From an uncultured Ruminococcus sp. (GTDB lineage Bacteria; Bacillota; Clostridia; Oscillospirales; Acutalibacteraceae): 37,808 nt of DNA. The position numbers and the translations under genes are program-made. The notes under the pieces were generated by a model. That model made no database searches. It was not told the DNA's origin and worked only from the letters and a program-made list of their open reading frames with translations. Positions 24,366 through 31,662 of the stretch are shown here, one piece after another (positions within the stretch are counted from its first letter, which is position 1; every line of letters starts with the position of its first letter). The stretch covers positions 1 to 37,808 of the forward strand of contig CACYFH010000011.1 in the NCBI GenBank assembly GCA_902773635.1, written 5' to 3'.

Positions 24366-25613
24366 TCATCTTGCTACAACGGCGCAGCCGAAGCCTTCGT
24401 CCGCCGTCTTGATGTAGCTGACAAAATACCGTATGTCATCCATCGCGTGGTCGTCGCGCTTGATCACCGTGTCCATCGGCTTGTTCTCGTCCCAGCGATA
24501 GAGCGAAAACTCCCGGATGGCGTCCGTACAGGTATCACAGATCACGATCTCCCGGTTTTTCAACGCCTGAGAGGTCTTGCGGATACCGTCGATCACGTTG
24601 TTGTCCGCACGCACCACCGCAAAGCGCCCGTGCCGCCCGATCGTCTCGATAAAGCTCGCGGCGCTTGGGTCAACGATGACCGCCGTCGGCTGAACGTCCC
24701 CACATAATTCGCATAAAGAAATATAATGCTCCTCATCGGTTCTGCTCCTGCCTTCCTTTCGCGCGTCATAGTAACTCTCGCGGATGCGGTACCACGTCGT
24801 CCCCTTCCTCGCCCAAAGTCCCAGCGACGTCGGATTCACCGTGCCGTAATCGCAGGAGACACAGTACTCCTCATAGCCGTCTCCGGGCGGGGTGATGAAC
24901 ATACCGCTGTCCTCCATAAAGGGATAGACAGCGCCCGAGACGCTCACCCATTCTCCCAGAACGAACCTGCGGTAAAAGGCGCCCGAGTACAGGCTCTCAT
25001 AACGCCTGAGCATGTCCTCGCCGAGAGAGGGATTGTCCCGCATCGTGAAGCTCAGATACAGCGCGTTTTTCTTCTCGCGCTTTTTGATCCATTCACGATA
25101 AAACCAGTGAGAAGGGTATTCCGGGTTACAGTTGAAAAAGAACCTTGAACCGCCCACAGAGCACCTCGCCAGCGCCTGCTCCACAAAGGAGCGCGGCATC
25201 AGTGCCACCTCGTCGAACAGCACGCCCGACAGCGTCACGCCCTGGATAAGCGACGCGCTGCCCTCGTCCTTGCCCGAAAAGAGGATAAAGGTATTCTCGC
25301 GCCCGCGATAGCTGACCGTCAGCCTGTTGGCGCTCACATTCTCCCTGACCGCCATCCCAAGCTCCTTGAGACAAGGCAGGAGAGGCAGTATCACGTTGCG
25401 CCGCAGCGCCGTGATCGTCTTGCCGCAGAAGCCCAGCAACGCTTTGTCAAAGTGAAAGCTCGCCCACATCACGAACGACAGCGAGAGCGAAAAGGTCTTT
25501 CCCGAGCGAACCGCACCGTCGCAGATGATCGCGTCGTAGTGCTCCGTCCCGGAGCCGGGCGCCCACCAAAACAGCGCCTTGAGCTGTTTTTCGGAAAAGG
25601 GCTTATACTTCAT
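24366..25613 (-). CDS. phage terminase large subunit (PBSX-family)
   Basis: A 415-residue DNA-packaging motor. The ATPase half has a P-loop GAVRSGKT (33-40), Walker B VLFDE (131-135) and the coupling motif NCNPEYPSHWFY (161-172). The nuclease half has an RNase-H-like triad: Asp255 in SCDYGTVNPT, Asp315 in IVDPSAAS, and Asp392/393 in DDHAMDDIRY. All catalytic residues are present, so headful cutting and packaging should be possible. Overlaps the small terminase stop by 11 bases. Full family length. Confidence 0.93.
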   Translation of the reverse strand: MKYKPFSEKQLKALFWWAPGSGTEHYDAIICDGAVRSGKTFSLSLSFVMWASFHFDKALLGFCGKTITALRRNVILPLLPCLKELGMAVRENVSANRLTVSYRGRENTFILFSGKDEGSASLIQGVTLSGVLFDEVALMPRSFVEQALARCSVGGSRFFFNCNPEYPSHWFYREWIKKREKKNALYLSFTMRDNPSLGEDMLRRYESLYSGAFYRRFVLGEWVSVSGAVYPFMEDSGMFITPPGDGYEEYCVSCDYGTVNPTSLGLWARKGTTWYRIRESYYDARKEGRSRTDEEHYISLCELCGDVQPTAVIVDPSAASFIETIGRHGRFAVVRADNNVIDGIRKTSQALKNREIVICDTCTDAIREFSLYRWDENKPMDTVIKRDDHAMDDIRYFVSYIKTADEGFGCAVVAR

Positions 25614-26088
25614 CCGGCGTCACCTGCCGCTCATTCAGCCTTGAAAGCGCCTGAGCGGAGCGCAGCATCGCTTCCTCCAGCCCGCCGCCGTGTTCGCTGC
25701 TGCCGCCGACCAGCTCCGCGAGCCTGTCCAGCGCCTTGATGCGGTCGCACAGCTTCAGCTCGACCCCTTTGTCGGTGCGCTTGATCTCCTGCACACAGCT
25801 CAGATCAAGCTCCCTGAGCCTGTCAGCCGCGAGCTTCTCGCTCAGCGCAAGCTCCGCCGCATCGCCCACGTCGCCGCACGCGAGGCGGAACAGCCCGCAC
25901 GCCACCGTACTGCGGTAGATCTTCTGTGCGTTTGCGCTCAGCTTCTCGATCTCCTGCGCGATATCCTCACGCGTCAGCAGCTTGCTCAGCACCGCTTCCG
26001 GTCGCCTGTAGCCCGCTTCACGCGCCGCACGCCGCGGGTCGGCATACACCGCCATCAGACGGCAAAATTCTTCTTCTCTGACTTTCAT
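25603..26088 (-). CDS. phage terminase small subunit-like protein
   Basis: A 161-residue protein at the head of the operon. The N-terminal FCRLMAVYADPRRAAREAGY with RRPEAVLSKLLTREDIAQEI is a helix-turn-helix of the terminase small-subunit type, and the rest is helical as expected for the oligomerisation region. It recognises DNA and delivers it to the large subunit. GTGAGGAGGTTGTT precedes the ATG at 26088; the in-frame extension upstream to 26151 runs through a hairpin and is rejected. Overlaps terL. Confidence 0.75.
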   Translation of the reverse strand: MKVREEEFCRLMAVYADPRRAAREAGYRRPEAVLSKLLTREDIAQEIEKLSANAQKIYRSTVACGLFRLACGDVGDAAELALSEKLAADRLRELDLSCVQEIKRTDKGVELKLCDRIKALDRLAELVGGSSEHGGGLEEAMLRSAQALSRLNERQVTPDEV

Positions 26089-26113
26089 AACAACCTCCTC
26101 ACCCTTATGTGCA

Positions 26114-26148
26114 AAAGAAAAAAAGTTGCATACCGATATGCAACTTTT
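26114..26148 (-). terminator. hairpin with U-tract immediately upstream of the phage operon
   Basis: A perfect 12-base stem AAAAGTTGCATA (26121-26132) with its complement at 26137-26148 and a 4-base loop, followed on the minus strand by a T-run. It lies between the MATE terminator and the first phage gene, so it would act as a second terminator or an attenuator. The inner TTGCATA-TATGCAA palindrome could also be an operator. Confidence 0.7.
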
Positions 26149-26167
26149 CAAAATTTCCGATATTTTT

Positions 26168-26206
26168 TTGAAAAAAATAAAAAGCCCGACGTCTTCGCCG
26201 AGCTTT
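26168..26206 (-). terminator. rho-independent terminator of the MATE gene
   Basis: AAAGCTCGGCG pairs with CGTCGGGCTTT across an AAGA loop on the minus strand (11 pairs, two G-U), followed by TTTTTATTTTTTT. It starts 9 bases after the MATE stop. Confidence 0.9.
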
Positions 26207-26214
26207 CAAGATGA

Positions 26215-27594
26215 TCATGCTGTTTTCTCCGCGTCGTCGGTCGGCGCATCCTCCGCGGGTATCTTGCGGAAGAACCGATAGGCGAGCACCATCGTGATCG
26301 GGAACGCGAGCACATACGCCAGCGGCTGTGCCTCGCGGATGCCGTCCAAGCCTCTCAGATTCGCCAAAATCAGCAGTGCGGGAATGAACAGCAGTCCGTT
26401 TCTCAGCGCGGACAGCACCGTCGCGCCGAGCCGCTTGCCGGTGCTCTGCATGAGCATCTCCGTCGCCATACACGGCGGGAGCAAGAGCGTCGCGAGAGCC
26501 TGCAGTCTCAGCGCGGGGATCGCGATCTCAATGACCTGCGGGTCGTCGCGGAACAGTCCGACCAGCTTTCCCGCAAATACCACCAACAGCACGCACCCGA
26601 CGACGATGACCGCCTCCGACATCGCCACCGTGAACCGATAGCCCTTACGCAGTCTCTCATACTGCTTTGCGCCGTAGTTGAACGCCGACACCGGCTGAAA
26701 GCCCTGTCCCACGCCGAGAGCCACGGAGAACGCGAAGAACACGATGCGCGAGACGATGCTCATCGCCGCGACCGCCGCGTCGCCGTAAGGGGCGCAGAGC
26801 GTGTTCAGGATCACGGTCGAGAAGCTGTTCAGTCCCTGCCGGAGCATGCTCGGGAAGCCCGTCGTCGCGATATTCCAGACCTTCCTCCAAAGCCCGCCGC
26901 GCAGGTATCGGAACCGCAGTCTCGAATCCGCCCTGCCCGTCAGGAACATGCTCAGCAGGATCAGCCAGCTGATCACCTGGCTCATGGCGGTCGAGAGGCC
27001 CGCGCCCGCGATCCCCATATCGAGCGCGAACATCAGGATCGGGTCGCCCGCCATATTCAGCACCGCGCCGATCATCAGCCCGATCATGCCCAGCGTCGCC
27101 TTCCCCTCATAGCGGAGGATGTTGTTCATCGTGAAGCACGAGCACATGAACGGCGCTGAGAGCAGGATATAAAAGATATAGGTTTTCGCAAAGGGCGCGA
27201 TCGTGTCGGTACTGCCGAGCGCCATCACGATACCGTCGAGCCACAAAAACCCGATCAGGCTGATCAGCAGACCGCTGAAAAACGACATGAAGAAGCCGAC
27301 GGACGCATAGGCGGACGCTTCCTCCGTGTCCTTCCTTCCGAAGGCACGCGAGAGGATACTGCCGGCGCCCTGCCCGAACATGAAGCCGAACGCCTGGATG
27401 ATCGCCATGAAGCCGAACACCACGCCCACCGCGCCGCTCGCGGAGGTGCCGAGCTGACCGACAAAGGCGGTATCGACCAGGTTATAGATATTTGTCACCA
27501 GCATCGAGATCACGGACGGTACGGACAGCGTCAGCACCAGCCGCGGGATGGGCGTTTTCGTCATTTTATCGAACTGCGAGATATGTTTTTGCAA
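26215..27594 (-). CDS. MATE family efflux transporter
   Basis: A 459-residue membrane protein with twelve hydrophobic segments. MTKTPIPRLVLTLSVPSVIS followed by LVTNIYNLVDTAFVGQLG is the canonical opening of the clostridial MATE subfamily, and GQGFQPVSAFNYGAK near 300 is its second conserved loop. It should export drugs or metabolites by sodium or proton antiport. The start is uncertain: TTG at 27594 gives the usual KHISQFDKMTKTP N-terminus, and an ATG at 27564 lacks a clear ribosome binding site. A strong terminator follows. It is divergent from the germination gene. Confidence 0.9.
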   Translation of the reverse strand: MQKHISQFDKMTKTPIPRLVLTLSVPSVISMLVTNIYNLVDTAFVGQLGTSASGAVGVVFGFMAIIQAFGFMFGQGAGSILSRAFGRKDTEEASAYASVGFFMSFFSGLLISLIGFLWLDGIVMALGSTDTIAPFAKTYIFYILLSAPFMCSCFTMNNILRYEGKATLGMIGLMIGAVLNMAGDPILMFALDMGIAGAGLSTAMSQVISWLILLSMFLTGRADSRLRFRYLRGGLWRKVWNIATTGFPSMLRQGLNSFSTVILNTLCAPYGDAAVAAMSIVSRIVFFAFSVALGVGQGFQPVSAFNYGAKQYERLRKGYRFTVAMSEAVIVVGCVLLVVFAGKLVGLFRDDPQVIEIAIPALRLQALATLLLPPCMATEMLMQSTGKRLGATVLSALRNGLLFIPALLILANLRGLDGIREAQPLAYVLAFPITMVLAYRFFRKIPAEDAPTDDAEKTA

Positions 27595-27737
27595 GGGATG
27601 ATTCCACTCTTCTCTACGGATTCACCCCTATTGTAGCACGTTTCGGGAGAATCGACAAGATAGAATTCTCCTGCATAAAATTCGCTTTTCGGCAGAAAAT
27701 ATTACCGGCAAAGAATAACGAAAAGGAGACCGATCCC

Positions 27738-29138
27738 ATGTTTTCCACCTCCTATGAGCAGAACCGCCTGCTCCTCGCCCGCCTGCTCCGCTCTGACGAC
27801 TGCTTCGACATCATCGAGCGCAATATCGTGATCTCAGGCAAAAAGGCGGTCATCTTCTACATCAACGGCTTGATCAAGGACGACATCATGGAAAAGCTGA
27901 TGGAGTTTTTCTACAACAACACCCGCCCGGAATATCTGAAATCGGCCGAGGAATTCACCCGCCACTGCGTGCCCTACGTCGAGATCAGCATCGTCGACCA
28001 CCCCGACGAGGTCGTGAAGAACGTCCTCAGCGGTATCCCCTGTATGATGGCGGAGGGCTTCTCTGCCGCGATCGCCTTCGACATGCGCACCTACCCCCAG
28101 CGCTCCACCTCCGAGCCGGAGGACGACAAGGTCCTGCGCGGCAGTAAGGACGGCTTTGTCGAGACGGTGATCTTCAACTCCGCGCTGATCCGCCGCCGCA
28201 TCCGTTCCTCGAACTTCATCACCAAGGCGATGACCGTCGGGCGCGAAAGCAAAAGCGACATCATCATCTGCTATATGGACAACAAGGTTGACCACACCCT
28301 GCTCAAGGACATCACCGACCGCATCAAGAACCTCGATATCGCGAACCTGAGCATGAACCAGCAAAGCCTGATCGAAGCGCTCTATCAGAAGAAATGGCTC
28401 AACCCCTTCCCGAAGATCAAATACACCGAGCGCCCGGACGTCGCCGCCGCCGTCTGTCTCAAGGGGAACATCGTCATCCTGGTGGACAACTCCCCTTCCG
28501 CGCTGTTGATCCCGACCTCCATCTTTGACGTGCTGGAGGAAGCCGACGACTACTATTTCCCGCCCATCACCGGCACCTATATCCGCATCACGCGCTACCT
28601 CATCACGATCGCCTCCGTCCTGCTCACCCCGCTCTGGCTATTGTGCCTGCAAAATCCGGAGCACGTCCCGGATATCTTCCGCTTCGTCCTCGCGGTCGAG
28701 CCGACGAGCCTGCCCATCTACTGGCAGCTCATCATCATGGAGCTGTGCATCGACGGTCTGCGCCTCGCCGCACTCCATACGCCAAGCTCCCTGACCTCAG
28801 CCATCGGCATCATCGGCGCGATCGCGTTCAGCCAGTTTGCCATCGACGCGGGCTGGTTCACGACCGCCTCGACCCTCTACGTCGCCTTCGTCACCATCGC
28901 GAACTACAGCCAGCCCAACTACGAGCTGGGCTACTCGCTGAAATACGCGCGCTTCATTCTCCTGACCGCGACCTATATCGGCAACCTGATCGGCTTCATC
29001 ATCGGCATGGTCATCCTCTTCGCCCTGCTCGCGGGCAACAAGACCATCAGCGGCAAGAGCTACCTCTACCCCCTCATCCCCTTCAAGCCGCAGGAGCTGA
29101 AGAAGAAGCTCACCCGCACCCGCATGAAACAGAACTGA
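27738..29138 (+). CDS. GerA-family spore germination protein (A subunit)
   Basis: A 466-residue protein of the GerAA/SpoVAF group. The soluble N-domain contains FYINGLIKDDIMEKLMEFF near residue 40 and VRGSKDGFVETV-like LRGSKDGFVETVIFNSALIR near residue 135, both hallmark stretches. LLIPTSIFDVLEEADDYYFP near 260 leads into four to six transmembrane helices. It belongs in the spore inner membrane and takes part in nutrient sensing. The usual B and C partners do not follow here. The chosen ATG at 27738 is preceded by AAAAGGAGA. Confidence 0.92.
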   Translation: MFSTSYEQNRLLLARLLRSDDCFDIIERNIVISGKKAVIFYINGLIKDDIMEKLMEFFYNNTRPEYLKSAEEFTRHCVPYVEISIVDHPDEVVKNVLSGIPCMMAEGFSAAIAFDMRTYPQRSTSEPEDDKVLRGSKDGFVETVIFNSALIRRRIRSSNFITKAMTVGRESKSDIIICYMDNKVDHTLLKDITDRIKNLDIANLSMNQQSLIEALYQKKWLNPFPKIKYTERPDVAAAVCLKGNIVILVDNSPSALLIPTSIFDVLEEADDYYFPPITGTYIRITRYLITIASVLLTPLWLLCLQNPEHVPDIFRFVLAVEPTSLPIYWQLIIMELCIDGLRLAALHTPSSLTSAIGIIGAIAFSQFAIDAGWFTTASTLYVAFVTIANYSQPNYELGYSLKYARFILLTATYIGNLIGFIIGMVILFALLAGNKTISGKSYLYPLIPFKPQELKKKLTRTRMKQN

Positions 29139-29154
29139 CAAGGAACACTTCTAT

Positions 29155-29281
29155 GGCTCCCTTTGGTAAAGGTGAGATTCTGTCCAAAACTTGTTTTGGG
29201 TTACGGAATCCATACACCGGAGAGCTGTCGTCCATAGGACGACTGAGGGATTGTATAATTGTCTGAGCGAAGCGAGTAACT
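29155..29281. repeat. probable degenerate dispersed repeat
   Basis: This non-coding stretch contains GGCTCCCTTTGGTAAAGG, then GAGCTGTCGTCC-ATA-GGACGAC (a 7-base stem) and TGAGGGATTG, in the order I recall from intergenic repeats common in Ruminococcaceae genomes. The left half looks interrupted by about 70 bases. No gene is visible. The link to that repeat family is from memory. Confidence 0.35.
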
Positions 29282-29297
29282 ACACCCTACGCTCCCC

Positions 29298-29326
29298 TTG
29301 CGCTCTCCCCTCTTTCGTGCTATAAT
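29298..29326 (+). promoter_or_regulatory. sigma-A promoter for the methyltransferase gene
   Basis: A weak −35 TTGCGC, 17-base spacer and perfect TATAAT with extended TGC. The GTG start at 29357 lies 30 bases downstream. Confidence 0.6.
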
Positions 29327-29356
29327 CTATCGCATAAACAAAAGGGAGGGCTGACA

Positions 29357-30160
29357 GTGAAGCTGGATAAGATCGATCAAGGCAGGGATTTCGACTTTGG
29401 ACGAACCTCGTCGGATTACGCAAAGTACCGCGATATCTACCCCGGGAGCATGTACCGCGAGCTGATCTCCTGCGGCATCGGAAAGCCCGGTCAGCGCATC
29501 CTCGACCTCGGAAGCGGCACCGCCGTCCTGCCCGTCAATCTTGCCCATACGGGCGCCGTTTTCACCGCGACAGATATCTCCGGGAACCAGATCGCATACG
29601 GTCGTCAGCTCGTCCGCGACAAAGGGCTTCATAACATCGACTTCAAGGTCTGCTCCGCCGAGGACACCGGCCTTCCCGAAAGCACCTTCGACGCCGTGAC
29701 GGCAGTCCAATGCTTCCACTACTTCGACGCGGAGAAAGCCGCCGAGGAGATTCGCCGCGTGCTCAAGCCGGGCGGCGTTTTCTGCAAGATCTTCATGGAC
29801 TGGCTGCCCTTTGAGGACGACGTCATCCGCGAGATGGAGACGCTCGTCCTGCGCTGCAACCCCGCATGGAACGGCGGCGGCTTCAAGGAATACCGCTACA
29901 CCTTCCCGAGCTGGGCGGAGAACCGCTTCGTCCTCGACGCCGTCCGATCCTACGATGCGACCCTCACCTTCACCAAGGAAGCATGGCTCGGCAGGATCAA
30001 AACCTGCCGCGGAGTCGGCGCGAGCCTGAGCGCAGAAGCGCAGACAGCCTTCGAAGCAGACTACCGCGCCCTCCTGCAAAAATACGACGAACCGCTCCAT
30101 TTAAAGCACCAAATCCACCTCGAGCTTTACCGCTCAACAAAACAATCTACGACCCCATGA
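29357..30160 (+). CDS. class I SAM-dependent methyltransferase
   Basis: A 267-residue soluble methyltransferase of the Methyltransf_11 type. Motif I is RILDLGSGTA (47-56), with acidic residue in ATDIS at the end of strand 2. CSAEDTGLPESTFDAVTAVQ near 98-117 covers motifs II and III, and RVLKPGGVF near 139-147 is the post-motif III. The substrate is unknown; the group includes ubiquinone/menaquinone-type, small-molecule and antibiotic-resistance methylases. It begins with GTG behind AGGGAGGG. Its last 14 bases overlap the convergent end of spmB. Confidence 0.85.
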   Translation: MKLDKIDQGRDFDFGRTSSDYAKYRDIYPGSMYRELISCGIGKPGQRILDLGSGTAVLPVNLAHTGAVFTATDISGNQIAYGRQLVRDKGLHNIDFKVCSAEDTGLPESTFDAVTAVQCFHYFDAEKAAEEIRRVLKPGGVFCKIFMDWLPFEDDVIREMETLVLRCNPAWNGGGFKEYRYTFPSWAENRFVLDAVRSYDATLTFTKEAWLGRIKTCRGVGASLSAEAQTAFEADYRALLQKYDEPLHLKHQIHLELYRSTKQSTTP

Positions 30161-30659
30161 CCAGCCCCACGATCACCACACTCATGACGATCGCCGTGAA
30201 ATCCGCCACCAGCGCCGAGACCAGCGTATGGCGGATTTTTTTGATGCCTGCCGCGCCGTAGTACATCGTCACCGCGTAGAAGGTCGTCTCCGTTGAACCG
30301 GCGACCACGCTTGCGCAACGTCCGACGAAGCTGTCCGCCCCGCAGGTCTCATAGATATTCGTGAGGATCGCCGTCGCGCCCGAGCCGGACACCGGTCTCA
30401 AAAGTCCCATCGGCACCAGCTCTGCCGGGAAGCCGACCGCCGTCGCCACAGGTCTGATCAGCTCCGCGATCCATTCCAACGCCCCGGACGCTTTCAGCGT
30501 CCCGACCGCCACAAGCAGCGCGATCATCGTCGGCGCGATGAACCTCACCGTCTGCATCCCTTCCTTCACGCCCTCGACGAAGCTCTCAAAGATGTTGACG
30601 CGCTTGACCAGCCCATAGACACACAGCGCCGCCACGATGACCGGGATCACCGCCTCCAT
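30147..30659 (-). CDS. spmB: spore maturation protein B
   Basis: A 170-residue membrane protein of the nucleoside-recognition (Gate) family. VEGVKEGMQTVRFIAPTMIA near residue 30, LLRPVSGSGATAILTNIYE near 85 and SVVAGSTETTFYAVTMYYGA near 115 are signature SpmB stretches. With SpmA it affects spore-core dehydration and heat resistance in Bacillus and Clostridium. The ATG at 30659 follows AAGGGGATG and overlaps the SpmA end by 13 bases; the longer reading frame upstream is a shadow of spmA. Confidence 0.9.
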   Translation of the reverse strand: MEAVIPVIVAALCVYGLVKRVNIFESFVEGVKEGMQTVRFIAPTMIALLVAVGTLKASGALEWIAELIRPVATAVGFPAELVPMGLLRPVSGSGATAILTNIYETCGADSFVGRCASVVAGSTETTFYAVTMYYGAAGIKKIRHTLVSALVADFTAIVMSVVIVGLVMGS

Positions 30660-31228
30660 CGCTTCATCCCCTTGATCAGGCGCGAAGACAACAGTCCCGC
30701 CGTCAGCGCGAGCGCCGAGGTCAGCCATACGCACAGAAGGATATCGAACGGCTGCTGTGAGCCATAGCTTTTGCGAAGCGCCGCGACCGTCGTCGGGATA
30801 AGCTGAATGGACGCGGTGTTCATCAGCACAAAGGTCACCATGCTGTCCGTTGCCCTGTCGCCCGGACTGAGCCGCTTCATCTCGCGCATCGCGTTCAGCC
30901 CGAGCGGCGTCGCGGCATTTCCCAGCCCCAGAAGATTGGCGCTGATGTTCATGGAGATGTAGCGGAAGGCGTCGCTCTCCGGCTCTATGTCGGGATACAA
31001 CCTTCTGAGGATCGGCGCGAACAGCCGCGAGAGCTTCTCGATCAGCCCGCAGTCCTTCGCGATCCGCATGAATCCCGACCACATGCACAACATTCCGCTG
31101 ATCGCGATCAAAAGCTGTACCGCCTCGCCCGCCGAATCCAGTATCCCCGCACTGAGCTGAGGGAGCGAGCCGCACACGAGAGAAAAGACGAACGCGCCCG
31201 CGATCATCACCCCGAAAACATATGCCAA
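30647..31228 (-). CDS. spmA: spore maturation protein A
   Basis: A 193-residue membrane protein. ISGMLCMWSGFMRIAKDCGL near residue 45, MNISANLLGLGNAATPLGLN near 95 and TFVLMNTASIQLIPTTVAALR near 127 (split at 20 or fewer here) are the recognised SpmA motifs. It precedes spmB in an overlapping pair, as in other spore formers. The start appears to be TTG at 31228 with AGGGTCGG upstream; an internal ATG at 31207 is possible. A sporulation promoter would be expected, but I could not identify one. Confidence 0.9.
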   Translation of the reverse strand: MAYVFGVMIAGAFVFSLVCGSLPQLSAGILDSAGEAVQLLIAISGMLCMWSGFMRIAKDCGLIEKLSRLFAPILRRLYPDIEPESDAFRYISMNISANLLGLGNAATPLGLNAMREMKRLSPGDRATDSMVTFVLMNTASIQLIPTTVAALRKSYGSQQPFDILLCVWLTSALALTAGLLSSRLIKGMKRWRR

Positions 31229-31294
31229 AACTTATCCGACCCTTCGACAAAAACGGCTTTCTTTCCGCTTTATTATCTAATTTACAAATATCCA

Positions 31295-31323
31295 TTGACT
31301 AATTTACCTGAATTTGGTAAACT
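31295..31323 (+). promoter_or_regulatory. sigma-A promoter for the AbrB-type gene
   Basis: TTGACT, 17-base spacer and TAAACT, 48 bases before the start codon at 31372, within the divergent region next to spmA. Confidence 0.55.
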
Positions 31324-31371
31324 TACGACATCATCCACCCGTTACCCATGCACATCAGAAAGGACGATTCC

Positions 31372-31614
31372 ATGAAACCCGCAGGATTTCTCTGCAAAAT
31401 CGACAAGCTCGGACGCATCGTCATCCCCAAGCCCCTGCGCGACAAGTACAACATCCAGACCGACGACGCGCTGGAGATGTTCACCGAACCCGAGGGCATC
31501 CTGCTCAGAAAATACGGGATGAGCTGTATTTTCTGCGGCGGCGACGACCGCATCACCATGTTCAAGGGCAAGCCTCTCTGTCAGGGCTGCCTCGACAAGC
31601 TCCAAAACCTGTAA
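31372..31614 (+). CDS. AbrB/SpoVT-type transcriptional regulator with C-terminal zinc ribbon
   Basis: An 80-residue protein. Residues 1-47 are the swapped-hairpin DNA-binding domain (KIDKLGRIVIPKPLRDKYNI, then DALEMFTEPEGILLRKY). Residues 52-73 form a zinc ribbon with Cys52, Cys55, Cys70 and Cys73. Such proteins act as transition-state or sporulation regulators in Clostridia. The ATG at 31372 is preceded by AAAGGACG; an ATG at 31348 lacks a site. It is followed by dCMP deaminase after 48 bases. Targets are unknown, but the divergent spmAB pair is an obvious candidate. Confidence 0.88.
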   Translation: MKPAGFLCKIDKLGRIVIPKPLRDKYNIQTDDALEMFTEPEGILLRKYGMSCIFCGGDDRITMFKGKPLCQGCLDKLQNL

Positions 31615-31617
31615 TAC

Positions 31618-31646
31618 TTGTATTCCGAAACACCGAATAATATACC
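31618..31646 (+). promoter_or_regulatory. possible promoter for the dCMP deaminase gene
   Basis: TTGTAT and TATACC spaced by 17 bases, just after the AbrB-type stop codon and 16 bases before the deaminase start. The spacing to the start is short, so the leader would be minimal. Confidence 0.35.
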
Positions 31647-31662
31647 ATCAGGAGGTCAAAAA

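Larger units (their letters stand above)
15018..26088 (-). mobile_element. compact phage-derived head, packaging and baseplate operon
   Basis: Eighteen genes run leftward without a gap larger than about 20 bases, many with stop/start overlaps and each with a plausible ribosome binding site. In order: small terminase, large terminase, portal, protease/scaffold, decoration protein, major capsid, three connector-type proteins, a small beta-rich protein, a 42-residue protein, LysM protein, hub, spike, gp25, baseplate J, XkdU-like protein and fibre. The baseplate half follows the PBSX xkdP-to-xkdU order. Tail sheath, conventional chaperone, tape measure, holin, endolysin, integrase, repressor and replication genes are absent, and host genes flank both sides. 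I saw no direct repeats that would define attachment sites. Confidence 0.85.

Noticed and set aside
15018..26088. Ordinary tailocin (phage-tail bacteriocin)
   Set aside because: Tailocins keep sheath, tube, tape measure and lysis genes and lose head genes; this operon shows the reverse.
27673..27704. Sigma-G-like promoter before the GerA gene
   Set aside because: GCATA at 27673 has roughly the right spacing to an AAATATTA stretch, but the −10 does not match CATNNTA well enough to call.
30147..31295. Extended spmB frame reading through spmA
   Set aside because: The first part is spmA in another frame; spmB starts at 30659 with its own ribosome binding site.
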